Source: Tillus elongatus
Lineage: Eukaryota; Arthropoda; Insecta; Coleoptera; Cleridae
Length of the DNA stretch: 64,000 nt
Assembly: GCA_964006375.1 (NCBI GenBank)
Contig: OZ023269.1
Span: 64,972,029-65,036,028, forward strand
Reading direction: 5' to 3'
Position 1 is the first letter of the stretch; the number at the start of each line of letters is the position of its first letter. Both the position numbers and the translations under genes were made by a program. Under the pieces are notes generated by a model that saw only the letters and a list, made by a program, of their open reading frames with translations, did not search any database and was not told the origin of the DNA. This document shows, in pieces, positions 24,316-35,100 of this stretch.

Positions 24316-24555
24316 CATGTCTTTGCTTATTACATACCTACAGTATGACCTTGGTCCTGTTTGAGCCTGCCTGTACATCCGTTTAACAAAACGTAAGAGA
24401 GAGGCCTACAAAGGTAAACAACGTCGTACAGTTGTTGACTTTGGTCCTGTTTGAGCTTGTCTGTGCATCTGTTTAACATACGTAAGAGAGGTACATATTG
24501 GTTAAACAACGTTTGTCAGTTAATGACCTTGGGGAATGTTATCTTGTGTTATGTC

Positions 24556-24780
24556 CGTTGAATCATTCCATTATACGTGTTTGAGCTTGTCTAGAATACA
24601 GCCGTTGACATAACCGAAAGGATGACATCATCACATTATTTGTGTTTGTAGAAAAGGCCCCCGCTCACACCTTAAATCGTTCCTATTCTCCATAAGATTC
24701 TATGTATTTTAGCCAAATATACAGCTTTTGACACGGTTTCCCATAAGAAACAACGTATTTGCAGACACACACACACACAT
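24556..24780 (+). repeat. Direct repeat upstream of the KilA-N gene
   Basis: About 220 bp (gtctagaatacagccgttga, then aaaggcccccgctcacacc, to a (CA)n run), repeated in the same orientation at 26098-26312 with about 10 differences. The right arm has it once, at about 36940-37140 inverted. Confidence 0.9.
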
Positions 24781-24835
24781 TTAGTAAGGTTTATGTGAAA
24801 ACAAATACAGTTTCAAAAACGGTTACTGTGGCAAC

Positions 24836-26020
24836 ATGTATAAATTGGCTACACACACTCTTAAGCTCATTCACAATTCAGTTATCGCAGAGAAAAGACG
24901 TTCTGCAGTTTGCTCTATCCAAGTCTGTTTCAAAATGACTGCATTAAGTGATGTGTGTTACCAGCAAATTAAAGACAACTTCTGGTATGGTCTATTTGGA
25001 GACTTTCAAGTTATTATAGATAAGAACACTGGTTATTTCAATGCCACAAAATTGTGCAACAGTGGTGAGAAAAAAATGTATCATTGGTTGGAAAATAAGA
25101 AAACTAAAGAGTTGATTGCCTATTACAACAGTCAGCTGAAGGAACATTTGGGGTATCGGCATACCGATATGCCAAATGTTTCAACCGAGGGAGCCCACTT
25201 AGAGTTATCTCCAGGGAGCCGGAAGACTGGCCCCCTAAAAACGGATGCAACATTTAAATTAACACCAACAACCGCCACCAGTCAGCTAAAGGAAGATTTA
25301 GGGTATCGGAATACCGATACCCTAAATATTTCAACCGAAGGAGCCCACTTAGAGTCACTTCCAGGGGGCCGGAATACCGATACCTTAAAAACGGACGCAA
25401 CATTTCAATTAACACCAATAACAGCTACATACGTGGTGGACTTTGGTGGAAGACAGGCTGAAAACAACCTGATATCTGGTACATATGTGTGTAAAGATTT
25501 GATATTAAATTTGGCTTGCTGGATATCCAATCGGTTCTATGACAAATGCAACCAAATTATTTTTGATTTTTTCCTAAGCGAATTTGATCAGAAATACAAG
25601 GATAACCTAGAGGCTAGTAAAGTGAAATTAATGGAGACAAATGATGAGGTGCAGCGTATGCGAGAAACAAATGCTAAAGTCATAGAAGATCTTGAAGATA
25701 TATCCCCAAAGCCAAGTAACCCGAGAAAAATAAGTGTGTTTGGTGTACTTGCAAGAAACGAGAAAGGCGCCCCCTATCCATATCATGTTGTAAGAACACA
25801 AAAGAAAAGTTTCCCAAGAGCTGTGAGGAACTTTAAAAATAAACACCCCAACGCCCAAGTGATCCTAAACAAGCTGTATGATCCAAATTCAGTAAATCTC
25901 TTTAACAGAATCAAGACTGAAGTGAAATACCTTACAGCACATAGAAACAACTTACATATAGCAGATGTACCACAAGATAAGTTTGTTCAGGATATTATTG
26001 CTTTAAGACATACTTTTTAA
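24836..26020 (+). CDS. KilA-N domain protein with DUF3627-like C terminus
   Basis: A DNA-binding protein type found in large DNA viruses of insects (ascoviruses, iridoviruses, entomopoxviruses) and in mobile elements. The KilA-N domain begins DNFWYGLFGDFQVIIDKNTG then YFNATKLC (about residues 48-75). It resumes after an insert at GTYVCKDLILNLACWISNRF and YDKCNQI (about 210-238). A charged coiled-coil-like stretch follows (245-290), then a C-terminal domain with YPYHVVRTQKKSF and NLFNRIKTEV, resembling DUF3627. Residues 99-198 are two tandem 50-aa copies, an in-frame duplication inside KilA-N. The frame is intact, 394 aa. An ATG at 24935 (361 aa) fits the family start better. AATAAA lies at 26032. 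Confidence 0.85.
   Translation: MYKLATHTLKLIHNSVIAEKRRSAVCSIQVCFKMTALSDVCYQQIKDNFWYGLFGDFQVIIDKNTGYFNATKLCNSGEKKMYHWLENKKTKELIAYYNSQLKEHLGYRHTDMPNVSTEGAHLELSPGSRKTGPLKTDATFKLTPTTATSQLKEDLGYRNTDTLNISTEGAHLESLPGGRNTDTLKTDATFQLTPITATYVVDFGGRQAENNLISGTYVCKDLILNLACWISNRFYDKCNQIIFDFFLSEFDQKYKDNLEASKVKLMETNDEVQRMRETNAKVIEDLEDISPKPSNPRKISVFGVLARNEKGAPYPYHVVRTQKKSFPRAVRNFKNKHPNAQVILNKLYDPNSVNLFNRIKTEVKYLTAHRNNLHIADVPQDKFVQDIIALRHTF
25130..25429 (+). repeat. 150-bp in-frame tandem duplication in the KilA-N gene
   Basis: Two 150-bp copies (25130-25279, 25280-25429) encoding related 50-aa units starting SQLKEHLGYR and SQLKEDLGYR. They differ at roughly a third of residues and keep the frame. Confidence 0.95.
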
Positions 26021-26031
26021 TTGTATTACAA

Positions 26032-26037
26032 AATAAA
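26032..26037 (+). terminator. Polyadenylation signal of the KilA-N gene
   Basis: AATAAA 12 bases after the stop codon. Confidence 0.6.
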
Positions 26038-26097
26038 AACACATTAATTTTAACAAAGACTTTTATTTGATTCTAAGTATGTAAACTCCTACCGTTT

Positions 26098-26312
26098 GTT
26101 AGTCCCATTATACTTGTTTGAGCTTGTCTAGAATACAGCCGTTGACATAACAGAAAGGATGACATCATCACATTGTTTGAGTTTGTAGAAAAGGCCCCCG
26201 GTCACACCTTAAATCATTCCTAGTCTCCATAAGATTCTATGTATTTTAACCAAATATACAGCTTTTGACACGGTTTCCCATAAGAAACAACGTATTTACA
26301 CACACACACATG
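26098..26312 (+). repeat. Direct repeat downstream of the KilA-N gene
   Basis: Second copy of 24556-24780. The gene and its flanks are thus bracketed by repeats that could recombine it away, which would give the gene-free state of the right arm. Confidence 0.9.
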
Positions 26313-26735
26313 AAACAAACAGACAAATGATTTGAATAATAAACAGGTAAGATGTGTTATCTTGTTTGATTGTTGTGTTGTTATGTTATTTAGCTTTGGC
26401 TGTGAACTTTGAATTTTACACAAGAAACATACATATAGTTAACATATAGATCCCTTTCCATGCTTGATATAAACCCAACAGATGTCATACTTTGGCAAGG
26501 ACCCTTTGAATTTTACACACGAAACAACAGACAAATGATTGATATATCGTTATCGATTGCTTATAACAGACACGTACACGCTATGTTTTTATATACATAT
26601 TAAACTTGATACTGAATGTATGCTATAGTTGATGAAATAAGAGAAAGACACGCAGTAAGTGAAAAACAGAAGGCTGTAGCATGGTTTCTAAACAAATTTT
26701 GTTCATAACTGCCTAAACACTCCATGTATATGCAG

Positions 26736-27262
26736 AAGCCCAAGCCTGGGACTCGAGAGCTGTTGAAAACACGGGCCTGAGTCAACGGCTTCATCGCTGG
26801 TTAATATAGTGGCTGGGCGGTCCCTTCCCCCCGCTTAAACTAGTATAATATATTACCATACAGCGTCTCAATGCCCTACTTCAATTTTAAATAACAAAAC
26901 ACGCTCTCGATAGGATTAATACACAACAATATGTATTGCATTAATACATACAGAGCGATACACTGTTCTAGGTCAAAATACACAGTTTAAAGGAATTGTA
27001 CGTGTGTGTATACGTTATTTTTGTAAAGAGATGTTTACCTTACACATATATAGGTTTTATGTTAAAAAACTCAAGTTAAAATATGAAGAGGTTTATTTAA
27101 CACTATACTATGGGTATATATTGTTTGTTACATTTTTACAGAAAAGTACAGTTTATACAAAATACAATATTACTTATTACAAAAAGTACAGCAGCTTAAT
27201 AAACACTAGACTAAAATACAACAGTTTTAAGATAAACACAGTTGAAAAATAATACTCTAGAT
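26736..27262. other. Intergenic sequence, no supported gene
   Basis: AT-rich. A forward frame at 27031-27252 (Tyr/Lys-rich, about 73 aa) has no recognisable domain and base composition can explain it. Confidence 0.45.
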
Positions 27263-27808
27263 TTACCGAGCTAATGAGTCCATACATAATGATTGCAAGG
27301 TTTGCGGTTTATAAGGTCGCCAAAAATAGAAAGCACTGGCTGAGTTTTCAACAAAAAGAAGTTTTTTAGTTTTATCCGCTTTATAAAAAACAAAACAATT
27401 ATCTAAAGCATATTTATAGTGCTGAAATATTTTGAGTATAAAAAGTTCTTTATGAATAAACAGTTCAGGCAAAAAACTATAACTATACCACACTATCTTC
27501 TCATCTGAAAAAGTACGGTAAAACATAAAACCATTCTTAATCCTACGAGAACCCAGCATATTAGGTAAATTACAACAGTCGTAACCATCTCTAGGTATTA
27601 TTAAACGAATTACATGATAATATGGTTCGGTACCGCATAGTGTCGAAGCATAACCTCCTAGCACACAACAAAATTTGTTCTCAGTTTCAAACCACCCTAT
27701 ATCATTTAACAAACTGTCCAGGATTATTTGATCAAATGGTGTTTTTAACCGTGGTTTTAATTCCTGGCTGATAAAAGTGATATGTCTTAACTGTTCGATT
27801 ATGAACAT
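27263..27808 (-). CDS. Unknown protein of the Polinton-like element, 181 aa
   Basis: Intact reverse-strand frame; the start taken is the ATG at 27808 (MFIIEQLRHITF). The centre has CCVLGGYASTLCGT and later a run of aromatic residues (WYSYSFLPELFIH). The LGGYAS pattern recalls the first motif of nucleotidyltransferase folds, but the acidic pair expected after it is not present. That similarity may be chance. No signal peptide or membrane span is clear. Its ATG overlaps the end of the upstream zinc-finger frame (27799-28170) by 10 bases, suggesting expression from one transcript. Confidence 0.6.
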   Translation of the reverse strand: MFIIEQLRHITFISQELKPRLKTPFDQIILDSLLNDIGWFETENKFCCVLGGYASTLCGTEPYYHVIRLIIPRDGYDCCNLPNMLGSRRIKNGFMFYRTFSDEKIVWYSYSFLPELFIHKELFILKIFQHYKYALDNCFVFYKADKTKKLLFVENSASAFYFWRPYKPQTLQSLCMDSLAR

Positions 27809-28170
27809 TTTTGTAGCAGTAAATCGACACAAGGTTCACATAGGAGTAACTCGTGTATAAGATCCTTCACAATAAAATGAGTGCGCAATTGAATTTTCTT
27901 ATACAGAAAAAGGTATTTAAGAATTACCTTCGAATGTTCCAAGTGTAGCTTATGACGACGTTCAAAACACAAAAATGTTCGTTACAAAAGACTAATGTTA
28001 TAAACTAAAAATACAGGTAAGTCAAACTTTATATAGTTAAAAACTGTATGAGAAATAAGTTGTTCATGATTTAACACAGGATTCTTATGAGTGAAGTTCT
28101 TACGGCAGAAGAAACACTTCATACCATGATTCATACTTGTTACTGCTGCTGTTTTTTTTCTAAAGGACAT
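27799..28170 (-). pseudogene. Small C2H2 zinc-finger-like protein, interrupted by a stop
   Basis: Starts MSFRKKTAAV. A single finger pattern C-x2-C-x12-H-x5-H is visible (MKCFFCRKNF ... NHEQLISH). TAA at 27982-27984 ends it after 62 aa, but the same frame stays open beyond the stop for another 60 codons (FLCFERRHKLHLEHSK, then CEPCVDLLLQKC) to 27799. This suggests one longer protein broken by a nonsense change. The downstream half carries extra Cys and His residues. Function unknown; nucleic-acid binding is a guess. Confidence 0.45.
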
Positions 28171-28299
28171 ACGGTTGGTAGCTTACGATGAAAAACCCCT
28201 TCATGGGTTGATGTTGATAGTTTATCTCCTTAAATTTGAAATAAACTAGTCTGCATACGTTTGTGGTTTTTGATTGGTCTGGTATATATTGTTTGAGCC

Positions 28300-28635
28300 T
28301 CACAGATTGGTGGTGGTGTTTATTTCTTGAAATTTGAATAAACTAGTTTGCATACCATTTTTGGTTCTTGTTTGCCCTTGATATATTGCCTGAGCGCCCC
28401 CAGAGTTGAAAAACAGAATTCGTTTCTCCGTTGGCTGCGTCCTTCTCGGTAGAAAAACTACACCATTTTCTAATTTCATTAATAAACGATAACCAAAACG
28501 AGTTTTCACTTCTTCACCCCCAAATATGTTATATGGGGTGTTTAACATCAAGTCTTCTGCTCTAATTACGGAGGACGCCTCACACAGGCCTTCACGATTT
28601 AACTCTGCTACCACTGATGCTGATGACGAATCCAT
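28300..28635 (-). CDS. Small conserved-type protein, possible ssDNA-binding, 111 aa
   Basis: The start is placed at ATG 28635 ([12 protein letters not shown]), because codons before it run into a TA microsatellite. The core reads [20 protein letters not shown], then [15 protein letters not shown], ending FKFQEI. The pattern 'Y-I..-V-TRFG-..-L-NG-VFLP-R' is the kind of small beta-strand protein I associate with insect virus-like DNA elements. It would suit an OB-like single-strand DNA-binding fold serving the polymerase. That role is inference. The frame is intact. Confidence 0.6.
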   Translation of the reverse strand: MDSSSASVVAELNREGLCEASSVIRAEDLMLNTPYNIFGGEEVKTRFGYRLLMKLENGVVFLPRRTQPTEKRILFFNSGGAQAIYQGQTRTKNGMQTSLFKFQEINTTTNL

Positions 28636-28679
28636 TGTTGTTTCTGATTTTATACTGTAGGTAGAGCTTTGAGAAGGAA

Positions 28680-28680
<1 letters not shown>

Positions 28681-28766
<86 letters not shown>
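28681..28766. repeat. (TA)n microsatellite
   Basis: 43 TA units just upstream of the 111-aa gene; repeated Tyr-Ile frames through it are artefacts. Confidence 0.97.
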
Positions 28767-28769
<3 letters not shown>

Positions 28770-28866
28770 GTTCCACCAATAAGGTTCGAAAGCGTAGGTT
28801 AAAAGATCCGGTCTTAAAACCTACTTTTTTCCCCAGATTTTCAAAACACCTACATATATCCTGTTA

Positions 28867-29058
28867 TCAAACAAGCAGTTCCGACAGCTCAAGGTTGATT
28901 TTAGGTAAGCTATTAGCATAATCACAACACCTTTCACCTATAAAATACAAAAATACTTTTTTCATTTGATAATAAAAACAAAACAGCGTCGTAATCTCCA
29001 GATTCCTTAACGTGTTTTTTGTTAAAACTAGACAACCTAATAAACAATTATATAACAT
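28867..29058 (-). CDS. Possible short membrane or Cys-rich peptide, 63 aa
   Basis: ATG-started frame in the same orientation as its neighbours, with a hydrophobic N terminus (YNCLLGCLVL) and ERCCDYANSL near the end. No family recognised. Real status uncertain. Confidence 0.25.
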   Translation of the reverse strand: MLYNCLLGCLVLTKNTLRNLEITTLFCFYYQMKKVFLYFIGERCCDYANSLPKINLELSELLV

Positions 29059-29225
29059 TTTTAGAGGGATAAACTTGTATTTGTATTAAAAGACAGAGAC
29101 GTCTCTATCACTATGTAGTTTTTTTGACATACATACTATTATCTAGTTCCGGGAGTGTCGCCTAGTTTAAAAAGCCTCTCTATGATTTATACTTCAGTTA
29201 ACACCAAGTAGCATTTGGAAAGTAT

Positions 29226-29556
29226 GTCCATTCTCTGTGTTTTGAGTGAAATTATTAGTAAAGTTTTTTGTTTGTTCTAGCTGAAATATTCGGAATCATC
29301 AATAGTTTGTTTGGGGAAAACGCCGTAAGTGATTTTAAAATGGTTCTTTTATTTTTTATAAAGATTTCATTTATTTTAGCCGATAATAGCGATATACATC
29401 GCTTGCGATCTGCCCCCTCAAGAACTCTTTCCCACCCTGGTATGGGTGGGGTATGTACCCCATTGGGGTATGGGGTTGATCTTTCAACCCCCGCCCCAAC
29501 CCTTAGGAGGGGCAATTCTAGAGATCTACGTCTTGTAGATCTCAAGAAAGAAAGGT
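29226..29556 (+). CDS. Possible exons of a spliced forward-strand gene
   Basis: Two segments are bounded by splice-like signals. The first, 29280-29322 ([14 protein letters not shown]), lies between TTCTAG and GTAAGT. The second, about 29380-29554 ([20 protein letters not shown] to LVDLKKER), lies between TTTTAG and GGTAATA. The intron between would be 55-60 nt, the size of the intron in the polymerase gene. An ATG at 29226 could lead in but would need a 23-nt intron, which is too short. Phases do not settle the structure, and one continuous frame also spans the region (29268-29556). Function unknown. Confidence 0.35.
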
Positions 29557-29653
29557 AATATTCGCTGAACACCTTTGAATACAGGAATTTATGTTTCATT
29601 TTTCTTTGTTTCAGTATGTGGATTGACACCCTATATAATATATAATATATAGT

Positions 29654-29792
<139 letters not shown>

Positions 29793-29924
29793 TATACGTT
29801 CTTGAGAAAAATACTGTTGTTTAATTTTGTTGTGAAGCTAACACTTTATTTCAGTGAAGATCTATGTTTTTTACTCACTTGTAATCTGATACGCACTTAC
29901 AAATTATTACAGTATTGAGATGTT

Positions 29925-30475
29925 GAATTTAAACAAATATCTTCACTTCAAGGTAATATATTTGTGTATGTTTTACTGCTTGGTATTAGTGGTTGTCGTT
30001 CTTTTTTTGTAGCATGTTATACGTTTTTTACATCTGTTGTATGTTTTTATTGCTTGTATTAATAGTAAAAACAGATCTTTGTTTTTGTTATGAAACCTCG
30101 TTATTTAATTTGTATAGGGGTTGTTTTTAACTGCCTGTTGGTAACCTTTTATTTGTTACAGCTCTAGTTCGGTTTTAGATATAGAGATCTGCCCCTGTCT
30201 ACTTGTTTTTCTTAGCATCAAGTAGCTCTGACAGGTCTCTTTTTCTGTTACTGTTTTTGCATTTTTCTGGTTTACAGCATGAAGGGTTATATGGTTACAT
30301 AATATCAAGTATTACACGGCTTTGGAGTGTTTGAATTTAAACAAATCACTTCAGTTTCGTGTAATATTTGTATATGTTTTACTGCTTGGTTGATATTTTG
30401 TAGTTTGTGGCCTATATTGTTTTTGTAATACGTTATATGTTTTTGTAGATCTAGTGTATGTTTTAGTGTACGTAT
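29925..30475. repeat. Pair of ~135-bp direct repeats
   Basis: 29925-30060 and 30330-30475 share tgaatttaaacaaat, then tatgttttactgcttggt, and later a gttatacg/gttatatg block. No coding potential. Confidence 0.75.
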
Positions 30476-30542
30476 TAACCACTGATTTTAAATGTTATTG
30501 TTTACTGTGTGTTTTTAATGCCGCCTATTATTATGTTTTCAG

Positions 30543-30692
30543 AGTGGGTCGAAACAGAGAGAGCGAAACCGCCATCTTTGTATTTACACAGTCAACGCGA
30601 TCATTGTTTTTTTAATTGGTTTTGTTTTCACTGTCTATAGACTAAAACTTGTTTCATTTTTCAGACAGCCAAACAACAACCTGTACTCCTAA
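30543..30692 (+). CDS. Possible terminal exon encoding a membrane segment
   Basis: Preceded by TTTTCAG. Open for 49 codons (SGSKQRERNRHLCIY start) with a basic head and a hydrophobic span (VNAIIVFLIGFVFTVY), then a stop at 30690-30692. AATAAA follows near 30783. It may be the last exon of the gene suggested at 29226-29556, but no donor connecting them was established. Confidence 0.35.
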   Translation, partial: SGSKQRERNRHLCIYTVNAIIVFLIGFVFTVYRLKLVSFFRQPNNNLYS

Positions 30693-31099
30693 AGCCCACA
30701 ACACAATCAAGGAGATCATTAAGGAAATCCCTATTATTTTAAAATTTATATTGTCATATACATAGTAAAGTTTGTAACATGTAATAAATTGTTTAAATTG
30801 CTAACTATTCGTTAAACTATGTACCTTACCATAGTGTAAACGTTTGTTACAGCGTGTGTGGAGCATAGTAAAAAAAGGTAAATAACTTGTGTTGTAAACG
30901 TATTAGATAACCATAACCTTGAACGCAGCTGATAAAGTAGGTTTGTACCACTAAACCAGTTTGTTTATGTGTTTGTAACCGACTAACATATACAAGGAGC
31001 TATATTTAAAATACGACATAATTCAATATATAAAAAAACATTTATTAGTTTATGATATTTTTGTGAAAGCTTAATCAAACATTTTAAAATAGTAAACTC
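30693..31099. other. No gene seen
   Basis: AT-rich. A second acceptor-like TTTTCAG at about 30657-30664 opens another short frame (QTTTCTPKAHNTIKEIIKEI). Nothing firm. Confidence 0.4.
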
Positions 31100-31960
31100 T
31101 CTTTAAAATACAAAAGTAATAGGCACACACTAGTAAACCGAGAAATAACATAATACTTAGTTTCAACGACAGTTTTAATCTGTTATACAAAAACAAAATA
31201 TGTCTTTTGAACTGAAAATTCGGTTATTCGGTTACAAACAACAACCTTAGTAAACACGTAATCTTAAAGCCATTTTGAGAAAAATAACAATACTTATTTC
31301 TAAGACAGTTTTTAATCTGTTATACAAAACAAAAAATATGTCTTTTTGAAACTGAAAATTCAGCTGAAAAGAATAACCCTAGTAAACACTTAATCTTAAA
31401 GCTACTTTGAGAAAATAACAATACTTATTTCCAAGACAGTTTTTAATCTGTTATACAAAACAAAAAATATGTCTTTTTACACTGAAATTCAGCTGAAAAG
31501 AATAACCCTAGTAAACACTTAATCTTAAAGCTACTTTGAGAAAATAACAATACTTATTTCCAAGACAGTTTTAATCTGTTATACAAAACAAAAAATATGT
31601 CTTTTTGAACTGAAAATTCAGCTGAAAAGAATAACCCTAGTAAACACTTAATCTTAAAGCTACTTTGAGAAAATAACAATACTTAGTTTTAATACTATAT
31701 TATAAAAATATATCTTGTAGACAGAAAGCTACAAAAAAAATACACTCCTGCTAAACTTAGCCAGAAAAGCTGAAATTCAGCTAAAAAACAACAACCCTAG
31801 TAAACACTTAATAAACTACTTTGAGATAATAACAATTCTTTTTCCAAGACAGTTTTAATCTTAACAAAGAAAAATACTAAAAAATATATCTTGTAGACAG
31901 AAAGCTACAAAACAAAAGTACACCCCTTATTAAACTTAGCCAGGAAAAAGCTGAAAACTA
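31100..31960. repeat. ~130-bp tandem repeats
   Basis: The box 'atcttaaagc' recurs at 31261, 31393, 31522 and 31651 (steps 132, 129, 129), with decayed copies to about 31811 and 31920. Units share acagttttaatctgttatac and ctgaaaattcagctgaaaag. The array lies just past the 3' end of the polymerase gene. Confidence 0.9.
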
Positions 31961-32141
31961 ACATATTTAGACCCATTTTAAACTAAAACGCAGTAAACTA
32001 TGGAAATATTACGAAACACACACAAAGTTTATGTCTTTTGTAAAAACCGAGATAAAAGCTAAAAAATAATCACACACTAATTCATTAACCTAAAGCTATA
32101 TATACAAGAAAAATATATACAAGATTTAACCTAAACAACAC

Positions 32142-35100
32142 TTAATCACTCTGTTTGTGTCTTTTAAAACCAAAGGGAGTAGAGTCGAAACTGCCGTCAT
32201 CGTTGAACTTTCGCTTCGTCAAACACGGTTTGTACACTTTGGTTTCCGATCTAGTTACCAGCTCGTGTGTTTGTGTCCTCCGTATTTGATCAAAGTGAAC
32301 AACGACCGGTTCCGCACTAGAGTTCTCAACCATCTGTTTCATAACCTCGGTATTAATGTGTTGTGCTGCTTTATAGTTGAGAGCAAACCCTTTAACTTTA
32401 CAGACTTTATGTGTCTCTCGGGTTGTGGGAGAGAACACGGTAAAGCTATAATTTTTAGGACCCGCCGATACAAATTCAATAATGTAGCTGCCCTCTCCAT
32501 AGTCTGCCAACTCGTCCGTCATTTCACCCAAGCTGGAACCTATTGGGATGTCCCAGTCGCTCTCTCTGGATACGTAAATGACAGAGTCAGTGTCATAATA
32601 CAACACTCTGTCACCTAACTTTTCCAAATAAGAATATAACTTCAGCCTAGCTTGGACTGTGACGTACGCAGCAATGGCTACATTGACAGTAGCTGTGTTG
32701 TCGGCGGCTTCATCCTTATACTCCCAACTAACTAGCAACACATCTTCATTAATTATTGTCACATGCTTGACGTTGATGGCCGGGTTGTTTTCGAGTTTAT
32801 AAAATTCAGATGGTTGTCTCACTATATCCATTCTCGTCTGGTTCTCTCGCTGTCCAAATTTGCCCCTGAAACAATAGAAAAAACAATAAAAACAGACACA
32901 CAGACACAAGCATACAACATACCAAAAACTGTTCAGAATCAGTTTAGCTAGAGACCTCAAACCGGGATTCTTGGTAATGGCTGCAAACTCCAACTGGACA
33001 CCTTCATTCTCAAGAAAACCCTCGATGTATGTCTCTTTGGTCTCGTTGGTGGAACAATCTGAAGGCCAACCTGATGCTTCCTGCTTAATTTTAATGAATT
33101 TGTTCATCATTTCGGCAAAAAAACCACCAGTGTTTAATGCCCTGTCATATTGGGTGATGTTATACTCCCAAACCTCCAGTATTTCCACCAACTTGTAGCC
33201 CATGTCGACAGCTTTTCGAACCTCATCAACGACCAATGTTCCAGTGAAGGCCCGTTCTTCTTCCGAATGACAGCACTCACCCTTGTTCATCTCTTTGGCA
33301 CATGTTCTGCACAAGGCAAACATCAATTTATTGTGCATTTTTACCGGTAGCACAGGGTGATATAGGTCTTGCGGTGGTAAGATGGTACATTTAATAAGCC
33401 CATTCACTTTATCTAGATCTGAACAGGTTGTGTGTACTGTGGGGTGTCCTAAGGGAAACTTTCCATATTTACAAACCCACGGGTAGAGGCTACAAACATC
33501 AACATAACGTATTTTCTCTCCGGGTTTCACCTTGTAATAACTCTTCACACAACCTGTTCTACCACCGAAGAAGGCATCCCGAGGATTAAGTGGCAGGTAT
33601 GTTAACAAAGGATGGCTATTCAGTCGTTGTTCGAGCACTTGGTCGTTTTCCAACAGCTGTCTAAACTCATGTTCCCACATTTCAAGGACTGTATAGCCTC
33701 TCTGGCGAAGCCGTTCTGTTTTCCTCACAGTCCGTTCGTAGCGACCGTTCAAGGTGTCTGTTGGGTCTTCGTGCAGGGGCTCCTCTCTGTTTGTGGTGGT
33801 GAAACATTTGGGACAGCCGTGGAAATAGCAACCGTGAAACTCGAACACCTCTCTAGTCTGCTCGCAATAGCCAACAACTTTAGCACCGTCTACGACTGCT
33901 TCCCGTTGTTTGGCAGTGTGTGATATCTACACCTCTCCTTTCTTCCTCGTGGATGAGCCATTGTGTGGTTATCTTTGATTGTTTGTCTCTGTTCCTATAG
34001 CCGTTCTTCGGAATAATGCCTATGGTTTGAGGTGTTAGGAAATTTCGGCGGAACAACTTGTTACATGCCCCCGGTATGGTTATGGCTTCGGTAAACGGTG
34101 ACACGTTACCTTGTTCCATAACCATCTTGTGAAATGTAAGGCAGGCCTGAGTTAATATTTCCACATCACTAATACAATATTCAACCATCTCCTTCTGCAT
34201 ATCGAACTCCTTGTGTTTATTTTCCTCGTACCACTTGAGGAACGCTGTTCGGTCGGCTTCTTTCATCGCATCAGGGTTGTAAAACCTCATGTGGGGCATT
34301 GGACCAACATAATTGCGATTTGTAAGAGTGTTGAACAGGTGAGGGAAATAACCTTTCTTCAACTCACTCAGACCGAAAGCTTTAGGAAGGGAGGCCAATC
34401 TGATCGGAAAGAAGTTTAGGGAGTGGAGGAATTTCAACCGAGCAGCGAGTAGCATCAGAATCTTACTACCTCTCATAATAACCTCAGGTTTAAGACCTGT
34501 AATTTGTTCCAGTACATGACGTAGAATAAACTGATGATCATAAGCCTGGCCGTTGTGAGCTAAGTCAATGAAATTTTTAAAATTCTTGCTGCTGATGAAT
34601 AGTTGTTGCAGAAATGGTTGAATGACGTCATCAGCTGTTATTACCTGCCTTCTCACTTCACACTTTTGGCATGTGGGCACCTCACTACCCAGATCAAAAC
34701 AGTCACTGCATCTTTGCTGGTAAACACACAGAACGAGCATATGTACGTGTTCACCACGGGCATTCTCTTCATCTTGCCTGGTCTCAAAATCGTAAAAGAC
34801 AAACAAGGTGTTATCTATCTTGGGCTTACCAGTGTCCACCTGGATATAGCATTGGTGTGTTGAAGGTTGGTGCTTTTTACAGATATTGCAAAAGATTTTC
34901 CCACATATGTGAGTTCTGTCTGCTTTCAGTGTTTTTAAACAATCACCACATCTTCGTACACGCTCGCACAAGGTTTTTCCCTGGGTTGAAGATGAAGCCT
35001 TGTGTTGGTCAAAACAGCTCTGACCCCTGAATTTGCGATTGCAATCTGAGCACAAAATTTCATTCACAACCTTCTCACACGGTGGTTCTTGTCGGCAACA

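Larger units (their letters stand above)
22108..26735 (+). repeat. Left terminal inverted repeat (with inserted KilA-N gene)
   Basis: Matches 36722-39950 in reverse complement from the tip to 'gtttaggcagttatg' at about 26720. It is longer than the right arm because it also holds the KilA-N gene block (about 24780-26098), a TA array (24244-24311), a ~200-bp segment at 26320-26525 and an expanded 12-bp repeat array. The right arm instead has extra copies of a ~265-bp repeat. Confidence 0.85.

Noticed and set aside
27031..27252. Forward 73-aa Tyr/Lys-rich frame
   Set aside because: Composition follows the AT-rich DNA, no motif, and its upstream start is not ATG.
29226..29280. ATG at 29226 joined to 29280 through a 23-nt intron
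   Set aside because: Far below the minimum size of insect introns; phase agreement alone is not enough.
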